Part shown: in pieces, positions 7,779 through 14,308 of the stretch | Layout of the letters: the number at the start of each line of letters is the position of its first letter | Numbering within the stretch: the first letter of the stretch is position 1 | NCBI GenBank assembly: GCA_035252155.1 | Contig: DATFDL010000438.1 | Location: 1-45,274, forward strand | Origin: JAICLL01 sp035252155 | GTDB lineage: Bacteria; Planctomycetota; Planctomycetia; Pirellulales; JAICIG01 | Length of the DNA: 45,274 nucleotides | Direction of reading: 5' to 3' | The notes under the pieces: model-generated | The model's database searches: none | What the model saw: the letters and a program-made list of their open reading frames with translations, nothing else | What the model was told of the DNA's origin: nothing | Translations under genes and position numbers: made by a program

Positions 7779-8186
7779 GTGGCAAAGGCGAAGAAGTCGG
7801 CAGTGGTCACTCTCGAACGGCGGCGCGGCAAATCGGCCGAGCGGCGCAAAGACGACCGCCGCCAGAGCGAGCAACCGGTGGAAGTCGAACGGCGGCAGCT
7901 TCAGCGGCGCGAAAAGGTGAGTCGGCGGCGTCAGATCGACCCGACCACCTGCGAGCGCGAATACACGCCCGAAGAGGTCGAGTTCATGAACGCCATGGAC
8001 GAATACAAGCGCACGAGCGGCCGAATGTTCCCCACCTGCAGCGAGGTGCTGGAAGTGATCCGTGGCCTGGGTTACGCCAAGGCCGGCGGGCAGGCGCCGC
8101 CGCCGCCACCCGAGCCGGCCGTCGACGACGACGAATCAAGGTTCGACGAGGGTTCAGGGTTCAGGGTTCAGGGTTCAGCATCCTAG
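7779..8186 (+). CDS. Small basic planctomycete protein with a repeat-derived C-terminus
   Basis: A 135-residue protein. A GTG at 7779 stands 8 bases after an excellent AAAGAGGAG ribosome binding site, which decides the start against the longer frame from 7539. Residues 1-55 are extremely Lys/Arg-rich (ERRRGKSAERRKDDRRQ), suggesting nucleic-acid or ribosome contact. Residues about 60-105 are a compact conserved-looking segment (EYTPEEVEFMNAMDEYKR, then FPTCSEVLEVIRGLGYAK) that I associate with many planctomycete proteins of unknown function. A Pro stretch and an acidic tail follow. The last residues (GSGFRVQGSAS) are encoded by a tandem GGGTTCA repeat, so the original C-terminus may have been altered. 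Confidence 0.8.
   Translation: MAKAKKSAVVTLERRRGKSAERRKDDRRQSEQPVEVERRQLQRREKVSRRRQIDPTTCEREYTPEEVEFMNAMDEYKRTSGRMFPTCSEVLEVIRGLGYAKAGGQAPPPPPEPAVDDDESRFDEGSGFRVQGSAS
8150..8177 (+). repeat. Tandem heptanucleotide repeat (GGGTTCA x4)
   Basis: Four exact head-to-tail copies of GGGTTCA overlap the 3' end of the small basic protein gene. Because 7 is not a multiple of 3, a change in copy number changes the reading frame and the C-terminus of that protein. Confidence 0.85.
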
Positions 8187-8214
8187 TGCAAGCGTCGTCC
8201 CATGCGGCCCAGGT

Positions 8215-8268
8215 AGGATGGCCTTCCAGGCCGTCTACTTCATGCGGGACGGCCTCGAAGGCCATCCT
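8215..8268. repeat. 21-bp inverted repeat
   Basis: The arms 8215-8235 (AGGATGGCCTTCCAGGCCGTC without one base, in text form) and 8248-8268 are reverse complements with a single mismatch, separated by 12 bases. This gives a strong hairpin between the small basic protein and the redoxin-like gene. It could act as a terminator-like structure for the former or be a dispersed element. Confidence 0.65.
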
Positions 8269-8398
8269 CCACGAACCGATTTGTTCTCCGCCCGGTGACT
8301 GGGGCAAAGCCTTGGCGATGCCCCGGCTCGTTCGATTTTGGCCATGCGCCGCGATACAATGAGCGGCGAACGTATGCCAACGTCCAAGGGCCGCCGCC

Positions 8399-9640
8399 AT
8401 GTGGAACGCTTTCCGTCGGATAACCTCGCTAGTTCATCCCGTCCGTCCTCGATCGTCGATGGACGACCTTGGAAGTCCGTTCTACGCCGCCGCTTTTCGG
8501 CCATGGTGGGCTCTTTTGGTGTTCACGGCGCTGATCGCATTGCCCGTTGCCGCGGCGGCCGAAGAACGAGCCTCGCCGTCCCCGGCCAAGCTTAGCGACA
8601 AGTGGAGCACGAAAGTCCACCTGCCCGCGTATTCGTATCCCAACAATGACATTCCCTCGGGCGAGTGCCGCGCCTGGATCGAGCAAGGTTGGCTGGTCGT
8701 CGAGCGCCGCACTGATCAAGACGAGCTCGAATGGAAGATCGTGCTGGCCAAGGCCGTCGGTGACGAGCCGCCGCAAATCGATGCGAGTCGTCCCGGCGCG
8801 TTGCGGGTGAGCTTTCGCAGTGGGCGCTACTTCATTCGCGACGAGTTTGGCGAATTCCGCTGCCTGCGCGAGCCGAAGCAACCCGACGACGTTTGGCCTC
8901 GGATCGACCTGCCCGAGCGCGATCCGGGGGAGCTTTGGGGTTCGGCCGGCGGCGGGAAGATGGTTGGCAAGATGGTCAAAGGGTGGTTCATCGTCGCAGC
9001 CGGCCCGACGGACGGCGCCGCCGACTGCCTGGTGCGGCTCAACCACGTGGAGATGCGAAAAGGCGGGACGATGTTTTCTGGCGGCAGGGTAGCCAATCGG
9101 ATCACGGACGGCGATACCAATCTCATGGACGATGGCGAACTGCTGGTCGGCCAGCGGCTCGAAAACTGGGTAGCCGTGATAACGCTCGCGCGCATTGATC
9201 TGCGAAAAAAACTTCCCGGCTCGCCCGCTCCGAAGCTCACCGGAACTTGGCTCAACACGGGCGGCGAAGAATTAAGTTGGAACGACCTGAAGGGCAACGC
9301 GGTGCTGCTGGTCTTTTTCAACTTGGGCTTCCAGCCGTCATTTACCGAACGTCTGCCGGAGATGAAAGCGCTGGATGAGTTCTACGACAAGGGGCTGGTC
9401 ATTGTGGGCGTACATTCGCGATCGTCTGCGGAAGAAGGCGAGCAGCGCGTCGAGAAAGCGGGCCCAAAACTAAAGTTCCCCGTGCTGGTCGACGAATACG
9501 ACACCGAAAACCGCTACGGCGTCGAAGACATGCCGAGCTATTTTCTGATCGACCGCGAAGGAAAAATCGTGTGGGCCAACCTGCCCACGCTGCCGCCACG
9601 GGCCGAAATCGAAAAACTCTTGCCCGGCAAGGATGACTGA
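8399..9640 (+). CDS. Exported redoxin/TlpA-like protein lacking the CXXC motif
   Basis: A 413-residue protein. A long positively charged leader ends in a hydrophobic helix (residues about 35-52, WWALLVFTALIALPVAAAA). Residues 55-275 have no recognised family and carry repeated Gly/Arg/Glu-rich strands. Residues about 280-410 are a thioredoxin-fold AhpC/TlpA-like domain: LTGTWLNTGGEELSWNDLKG, VLLVFFNLGFQPSFTERLPE, LVIVGVHSRS, and the cis-Pro region VEDMPSYFLIDREGKIVWA. Where TlpA proteins have WCxPC, this one has LGFQPSF, so both redox cysteines are missing and thiol-disulfide chemistry is unlikely. The ATG at 8399 has AAGGG upstream; an alternative ATG is at 8459. Probably a binding or structural role at the membrane. 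Confidence 0.8.
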   Translation: MWNAFRRITSLVHPVRPRSSMDDLGSPFYAAAFRPWWALLVFTALIALPVAAAAEERASPSPAKLSDKWSTKVHLPAYSYPNNDIPSGECRAWIEQGWLVVERRTDQDELEWKIVLAKAVGDEPPQIDASRPGALRVSFRSGRYFIRDEFGEFRCLREPKQPDDVWPRIDLPERDPGELWGSAGGGKMVGKMVKGWFIVAAGPTDGAADCLVRLNHVEMRKGGTMFSGGRVANRITDGDTNLMDDGELLVGQRLENWVAVITLARIDLRKKLPGSPAPKLTGTWLNTGGEELSWNDLKGNAVLLVFFNLGFQPSFTERLPEMKALDEFYDKGLVIVGVHSRSSAEEGEQRVEKAGPKLKFPVLVDEYDTENRYGVEDMPSYFLIDREGKIVWANLPTLPPRAEIEKLLPGKDD

Positions 9641-9757
9641 ACGGCCATCATCGGAAATCAGCCCCGCTATTGATCGCACGAGATCGCGACTGCTCATCGA
9701 GACCGTTGTCGGTTTTGTTTATCAATACCGATCAGAGCTCATCGCCGACGTTGAATG

Positions 9758-10291
9758 TCAAAACCGTTCAGACGGCCCCGACGCGAGAATCGCATCGCCG
9801 GGGCTGGGGTTTCCGAACTGAAAAGCCGTTGACACGCCGGTTGATTTCGGCGGGGCGCCTCGCTGGCGAGCCTGTTCCGTGGCCTTGGCATCCACCTCCG
9901 ACTTGCCGCACTGGCAGCACACGCGATCGACGACACAATTGTAGCTGGGTACCTTCTTCGCGACCGGGATCTTCACCAAAGTTTTTCGGGTGTGCACTTT
10001 ACAGAGGCAGTGCGGCCGCCATTGCAGCACCTTGCGGCACCCGAACCAACTCTTGCAGTCGGGCACCCATTTTTTGCCCGTAATCTCGCTCACGCCCGGC
10101 AAACAGTAGTCGTCGTGATCGACATCATATTCGTAGGTGGTGGCTTCCTTCATTTCGCAAACCAGCCGGCAGACTTTCCTGAAGTTACAGCACCCGCAGT
10201 TCGCGCAGCGAGGGCGCGAGGGTTCATCCGCGGCCGCGACCAGCACCAGGACCGTCAGAATCGGCAGCACTGCGATACTCGATGCCTTCAT
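9758..10291 (-). CDS. Cys-rich secreted planctomycete protein
   Basis: A 177-residue protein starting at the ATG 10289-10291, directly before a signal peptide (MKASSIAVLPILTVLVLVAA). The mature part carries 15 cysteines in paired clusters (CANCGCC, CRLVC, CLC, CCQC) and Lys/Val-rich text (RKTLVKIPVAKKVPSYNCVV). This pattern recurs in secreted planctomycete proteins of unknown function. Disulfide bonding or metal binding is an inference. The C-terminal 40 residues after the last cysteine are low in conservation features, and the final residues overlap intergenic-like sequence near 9758. It is convergent with the redoxin-like gene and divergent from the porin gene. Confidence 0.75.
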   Translation of the reverse strand: MKASSIAVLPILTVLVLVAAADEPSRPRCANCGCCNFRKVCRLVCEMKEATTYEYDVDHDDYCLPGVSEITGKKWVPDCKSWFGCRKVLQWRPHCLCKVHTRKTLVKIPVAKKVPSYNCVVDRVCCQCGKSEVDAKATEQARQRGAPPKSTGVSTAFQFGNPSPGDAILASGPSERF

Positions 10292-10690
10292 GCCCGGCCG
10301 TTCTTTCGCCACGATATGGAAGTGCTGGTAAAATCCACAGAAACGAACCTATCGGCTTCTATCGGCGCTACTTGCCACGGAATCAATTCCGAACCGGCGA
10401 CGCGGTTTGAACAACCGGCAAATCTTGCCCGAGTTACGCCGTTTCAGTCGTTAAAAACGGTCTAGTTGGCATATGCCACAAAGATTGCCTGATCGTTCCG
10501 CCGATGAAAAGCCGCAAGGGGGACGTTTTCGGGCCTCAACTGCGCAACCGTTGCAGACGGAGCCGGCGGCAAAGTTGGGTCTGGGCGTGCCACGGCCTGC
10601 TGACCGACTTGGACCAGCCAGCGTTTTTCGCCGTATTCGGCGTGACCACGGCCAGACCCCCGTAACCGTGCATTGCCGTCAGGTGGCCGG
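10292..10690. other. Divergent intergenic region before the porin gene
   Basis: This 399-base gap must hold the promoters of the Cys-rich gene (minus) and the porin gene (plus). A short palindrome, CGGAATCAATTCCG, is centred near 10384. Open frames cross it (for example from 10473), but they lack coding character and overlap the porin gene. No RNA gene was recognised. Confidence 0.5.
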
Positions 10691-12493
10691 ATGGTTGGGT
10701 GTTCGGGAAAAAGTCGGGGTTCCGTGGCGGTGCGTCACGCCTTGTCGCACGGTTTGCTCGCGATTCTCTTGTGTGCCGGGCGCGCCGCCGAGGCGCAAAC
10801 TCCCCAAGCCTCCGTTGATGATGCCATCCCGCAGCGCAGCACCGTTCCTCCGCGAGCGAAGGCCTTCGCCGTCGCACGTCGCCAGCCGGCGGCCAATTTC
10901 CAAGGCCCTGACAACGACCTCGAACTTCGGCTGCGTGAAATTGAGCAGCAGTTCGAAGAACAGCAGGTTGAACTCGAATCGCTGAAACAACGTTTACAGG
11001 AGGTGCAACAGCCGCCAACCCCCGCCCCGACAGGTCCCCCGCCTCGCTACCGCATCGGCAGCAATCTGAACATGTACGGCGCCTGGAACAACGGCTTGGA
11101 GTTCCGAACGCCGAACCGCGACTTTTACTTTCACGTCGGCGGCCGAACGCAGCTCGATAGCGTGGCGTTGAATGGTCCGGCGAGCGGATTAGTCAACACC
11201 TCGCCCAACAGCGCTCAATTTCAAGACGCCGTCGATTTCCGTCGTGTGCGTTTGCGCGCGGAAGGCAGCATGTATGAGCTCTTCGATTGGGTGACCGAAA
11301 TCAATTTCGTCAATACCGCGTCGATGCAGGACCCCACAGCGTCGTCTCCCCAGGTGCCAGCCGGGGGCATCGGCAATCAAGGCTCCAACGCACAACTTCT
11401 GCAGAACCGGACGTTCAACATCATCAATCCGACCGACCTATGGTTCAACTTCCGTCGCGTGCCACTGCTGGGCAACGTGCAGATCGGCAATGAGAAAGAG
11501 CCCTTCGGCCTCGAGCGCCTCGAAAGCAGCCGCTACCTCGATTTCATGGAGCGAAACTTCGCGAACGACGCCTTCATCTCGCCCTCGGCCAACGGTTTCG
11601 CACCGGGCGTCATGGCCTGGAACTGGGCTGAAAACCGCCGCATGACTTATGCCCTGGGCATCTTTAAAAATGTGACCAACGGAAACGTCTTTAATATCGG
11701 CGACGGGCAGGGTGAATGGGCCGGCCGCATTACGTATCTGCCCTGGTACGACGAGCCCGCCAACGGCCGCAACTTCATGCACGTGGGTGTCGGCGTTTGC
11801 CAGCGGGGGATCGATAACGGGCTGATTCGGTATCGCACTCGCGGCGATCTGCGCAACGGTCCCGACGCGCTGCTGACCGCTTGGGCCGACACCAACTACA
11901 TCGGCGGCCAATACCAGATGATCGTCAACCCCGAGTTCATGTATCAGCGCGGGCCGTTGTTCGTGCAGGCCGAATACATGGGCAACTGGACGACCGACGC
12001 CGTCGCGTTTCCCGCCGGAACCGGGAGCAACGGCGCACCGCCCAACGGCGATCCGCACAGCGTCGCTGGCGCCACGAATCTCGGCTCGCTCTATTACTGG
12101 GGCGGCTATTGCCAGGTGATGTACTTCCTGACCGGCGAGCACCGCATCTACGACTATCAAAAGGGACTGGTGGGCCGCGTGATCCCGCTCGAAAATGCCT
12201 TTTGGGTTCGCGGACGCAACGGCCGTCGCATCTTCGGCACGGGCGCCTGGCAAGTCGGCTATCGCCTCAACTACCTCGATCTGAACCAAAGGGGCGTCAA
12301 CGGCGGCACGCTGATCGGCAACACCCTTGGTTTGAATTGGTTTTTCAACCCCAACAGCAAGCTGCAGTTCAACTTCGATGTTATGCAGCGCAACGCTCGC
12401 AGCACCACGGCGAACGACCGCATCAACAGCCCCGGCACCGGCGTGACGGGCTTTATCTACGGTTTCGGGATGCGCTTCGCCGCCGACTTTTAA
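10691..12493 (+). CDS. Outer-membrane porin of the OprO/OprP type
   Basis: A 600-residue protein. A signal peptide follows a basic stretch (LLAILLCAGRAAEA), then a Pro/Gln-rich spacer. A coiled coil at about residues 78-108 (ELRLREIEQQFEEQQVELES) is typical of planctomycete porins and may anchor or trimerise the protein. The barrel region begins near YRIGSNLNMYGAWNNGLEF and has the phosphate-selective porin pattern: FHVGGRTQLDSV, FRRVRLRAEGSMYELFDWV, VQIGNEKEPFGLERLESS, FMERNFANDAF, and a final strand ending in aromatic F (GFIYGFGMRFAADF). Substrate specificity cannot be told. The ATG at 10691 with AGGTGG six bases upstream is chosen over the TTG at 10673. A GTG at 10724 is also possible. Confidence 0.88.
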   Translation: MVGCSGKSRGSVAVRHALSHGLLAILLCAGRAAEAQTPQASVDDAIPQRSTVPPRAKAFAVARRQPAANFQGPDNDLELRLREIEQQFEEQQVELESLKQRLQEVQQPPTPAPTGPPPRYRIGSNLNMYGAWNNGLEFRTPNRDFYFHVGGRTQLDSVALNGPASGLVNTSPNSAQFQDAVDFRRVRLRAEGSMYELFDWVTEINFVNTASMQDPTASSPQVPAGGIGNQGSNAQLLQNRTFNIINPTDLWFNFRRVPLLGNVQIGNEKEPFGLERLESSRYLDFMERNFANDAFISPSANGFAPGVMAWNWAENRRMTYALGIFKNVTNGNVFNIGDGQGEWAGRITYLPWYDEPANGRNFMHVGVGVCQRGIDNGLIRYRTRGDLRNGPDALLTAWADTNYIGGQYQMIVNPEFMYQRGPLFVQAEYMGNWTTDAVAFPAGTGSNGAPPNGDPHSVAGATNLGSLYYWGGYCQVMYFLTGEHRIYDYQKGLVGRVIPLENAFWVRGRNGRRIFGTGAWQVGYRLNYLDLNQRGVNGGTLIGNTLGLNWFFNPNSKLQFNFDVMQRNARSTTANDRINSPGTGVTGFIYGFGMRFAADF

Positions 12494-12529
12494 GGGGGCC
12501 AAGGGAAAACAACTTCGAGCTAAACGGTT

Positions 12530-12558
12530 CTGTAGGGAGCGCCCTCCGTGGCGCTCCG
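12530..12558 (+). repeat. Interspersed short repeat (TAGGGAACGCC family), copy 2
   Basis: CTGTAGGGAGCGCCCTCCGT followed by GGCGCTCCG parallels copy 1 at 3538-3566 with a few substitutions. It lies 37 bases after the porin stop. Confidence 0.6.
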
Positions 12559-12676
12559 TTGGGGGCGGCGCCGGGCTGTATCGCGTTTCACGGAACGCCC
12601 TAACGCGGCCTTCGGCCGCAACCAATTAAACGGTTCGTTGCGATGGCGAGTCGGAGGGAGAACCAACAGGTGACGC

Positions 12677-12843
12677 GGGGAAGTACCGGTGGCCTCTTCT
12701 CTGTTGGTTGGTTTACCTGCGATCGAAGGATGGCGGGGGAAACATGCATTTGGGTGGATGCTTCACCCCGTCACCCACCGCGATCATGTCAGGGCGGCCG
12801 CGCCCGATTGCAAGGATCAGAGAAGAGGCCACCGGTACTCCCC
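12677..12843. repeat. 167-bp inverted-repeat element
   Basis: The arms 12677-12703 and 12818-12843 are inverted copies of about 26 bases (GGGG(A)AGTACCGGTGGCCT then CTTCTCTG), differing by a single extra base in the left arm. The 114-base interior has no coding potential. Size and structure fit a MITE-like non-autonomous element; no target-site duplication could be identified with confidence. Confidence 0.7.
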
Positions 12844-12908
12844 AACCACCAAGCGGGCCGTTCGCGGCCTTAAATCTTCGCGGGGCACAAAGAAATGGGC
12901 CGTTAGTA

Positions 12909-12931
12909 GGTACAGAGGGCGTTCCCTACAG
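12909..12931 (-). repeat. Interspersed short repeat (TAGGGAACGCC family), copy 3, inverted
   Basis: Read on the minus strand this is CTGTAGGGAACGCCCTCTGT plus a few bases, matching the first part of copies 1 and 2. It lies just beyond the 3' end of the Pro-rich lipoprotein gene. Confidence 0.6.
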
Positions 12932-12941
12932 ATGTCGCCGC

Positions 12942-13481
12942 TCAGGCCGAAGTTCCGCCGCCGTAATCCGGCGTCCACCAACCCGGCCGGTCTTCACGGC
13001 TGCCGTCGGAAGGCAAAAACCCGCGCCATTTAGGAACCGACTTTTCAGCAGGAGGCATGGGGTGAAGCGCCTGGCCCGGTGGGCAGGCGGGCATCGCCGG
13101 TGGAACGGGCAAAGCGCCGTCGGGACGTGGCGCGGCGATCATCTCGGGCGGGCCGGGCAGACGGCCGGCGGCGGGAGGAACGGGCCGCGGTGTCGCAATG
13201 ACCTCGGGCGGCCCGCCAGCGCCGAGATTCGGCGGGATTCCAGGCCGCTGGTTTTGCACCATCTGGCCGAAGGGCTGACTGCGCGGCCCAAGCGGCGCCC
13301 GAACCGAATACGGCGGTCGGCCTCCGGTCTGCGGCAGATTCGCGGCGGGCCGTTGCTCGGCGCCATACCGAACGCCGGCCGGGAACATCACCCGCCCAGC
13401 TAGCCTAGACGTCTGACTACACCCTAGTTGCGCGCCGCTGGCGGCAACGGCAAGCAGCACCGTGCCAAGCCGGCAAACCAT
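12942..13481 (-). CDS. Proline-rich exported protein, possible lipoprotein
   Basis: A 179-residue protein. The N-terminus MVCRLGTVLLAVAASGAQLGC is a short signal with a Cys at position 21; QLGC is a weak lipobox, so lipidation is possible but not certain. The rest is low in complexity: Pro/Gly/Arg-rich with repeated PPEVIATPRPVPP and PPEMIAAPRPDGALPVPP units (about residues 90-130). It ends in a Trp-containing tail (GWWTPDYGGG). Such proteins often span or decorate the cell wall. The ATG is at 13479-13481. No family was recognised. It is convergent with the porin and upstream of repeat-rich DNA. Confidence 0.65.
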   Translation of the reverse strand: MVCRLGTVLLAVAASGAQLGCSQTSRLAGRVMFPAGVRYGAEQRPAANLPQTGGRPPYSVRAPLGPRSQPFGQMVQNQRPGIPPNLGAGGPPEVIATPRPVPPAAGRLPGPPEMIAAPRPDGALPVPPAMPACPPGQALHPMPPAEKSVPKWRGFLPSDGSREDRPGWWTPDYGGGTSA

Positions 13482-13630
13482 CGAACGGCTCGATTCAGTT
13501 GAAGAGGTTGGCGCAAATTACGAAATCGCGCCGGTGGTTATCGGCTGAACGTGGTGGAGAAGATGAGAAAAAACTGTGCTGGCGCAAGCGCGCCAAAACA
13601 TTATCGGCCGCCAGTTCTGCCGGAGCGGTG

Positions 13631-13896
13631 TCAGCCGAAGAAGCTCTCGTAACCGTCGTGGCTGCCGATCCAGAACCACGTCACGGTATTTCCCTCCAAA
13701 AACGCCGACTGCGCGGTAGCCCAGCGTCACTCTAACCGACCAGACGCTTTCCTCCTGGTTGATGCACTTGAAGTGCAACGAGGGGTGAAAAGGATTTGCC
13801 GCCCAAAGGCGGTAGGCCTTTTGCGCGGCGCGCCGGACCGATTCGTCCCAACGAACGGTACGCTTCCCAAAAAGAAGGAACCGTGTTCGAGTTCAT
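13631..13896 (-). pseudogene. RelE/ParE-type toxin broken by two frameshifts
   Basis: The ATG (13894-13896) overlaps the antitoxin stop by four bases. Frame one reads MNSNTVPSFWEAYRSLGRIG. Removing one G near 13830-13845 continues as VRRAAQKAYRLWAANPFHPS, then LHFKCINQEESVWSVRVTLG and YRAVGV. Removing one base from the five-A run at 13698-13702 continues as LEGNTVTWFWIGSHDGYESF and ends FG-stop at 13631. Restored, it is about 87 residues and has the typical ParE/RelE-like order: Lys/Tyr helix, NPFHPSLHFK, WSVRVTLGYRAVG, WFWIGSHDGYE. As it stands the gene cannot make the toxin unless the shifts are sequencing errors or are bypassed. Confidence 0.8.
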
Positions 13897-14123
13897 AGCT
13901 GGTCGAGGTCAAGCGGTTCGGCTTGGCCCCGTGCGATTGCCTCTTTCACGCGTTGCGCCTCGGCGGCGAGCTGAGGCTGCGTCCGCTTGAACCGGGCCTC
14001 CCACGCACGCTCGTCTTGAAGTTCGACAATGTATCCTCGCAAGTGCTCGACCGCTTCCTCTTGCGCCGGCTCCGGCAACGATTCCAACATCTTTATTGCC
14101 GTGGCAATCACGGTCGAAGACAT
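13893..14123 (-). CDS. Antitoxin-like protein paired with the broken toxin
   Basis: A 76-residue protein starting at the ATG 14121-14123 after GGAGG (spacing 8). It is short, acidic and helical: MSSTVIATAIKMLESLPEPA, then EEAVEHLRGYIVELQDERAW, then a C-terminal AIARGQAEPLDLDQL. This tail, with an acidic motif ending in DQL, is typical of small antitoxins that pair with RelE/ParE-like toxins. Its stop overlaps the toxin ATG (13893-13896), the usual coupling of toxin-antitoxin operons. The antitoxin frame is intact while the toxin is not, as expected when toxin loss is tolerated. The longer frame to 14198 has no ribosome binding site. Confidence 0.75.
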   Translation of the reverse strand: MSSTVIATAIKMLESLPEPAQEEAVEHLRGYIVELQDERAWEARFKRTQPQLAAEAQRVKEAIARGQAEPLDLDQL

Positions 14124-14308
14124 AGGCGTTTCCTCCACTCTTGGAGAACGATGAGCTTGCTCGAATCCATTTTTAAGGCGCGGATGCTTGCTCGGCAAAC
14201 GGTTCAGTTACACTCAGTTCCGAACATCCGGCGTGATGGCATTCTACCCGATTTGGATGGCAATGGCTCGGCCCTGCGGCTCGGCATCATGGGCCCCTAC
14301 TGCTGCCG

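Larger units (their letters stand above)
12494..12941. other. Repeat-rich intergenic region
   Basis: This gap between the convergent porin and lipoprotein genes holds two copies of the TAGGGAACGCC-type repeat and one 167-bp inverted-repeat element. The frames open across it read as arginine-rich shadow sequence with no family resemblance, so no gene is called. Confidence 0.7.

Noticed and set aside
1145..9737. ATACCGATCAGAG at 1145-1157 and 9725-9737, each near CGGTTTTGAC-like text
   Set aside because: A 13-base match between two places in 45 kb is expected by chance, and the flanks do not align well enough.
10473..10985. 170-codon frame upstream of and overlapping the porin start
   Set aside because: No ribosome binding site, no family resemblance, and it overlaps the porin signal peptide in another frame.
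11438..12625. 395-codon minus-strand frame over the porin gene
   Set aside because: It is the shadow of the porin, and the porin has a signal peptide, coiled coil and family motifs.
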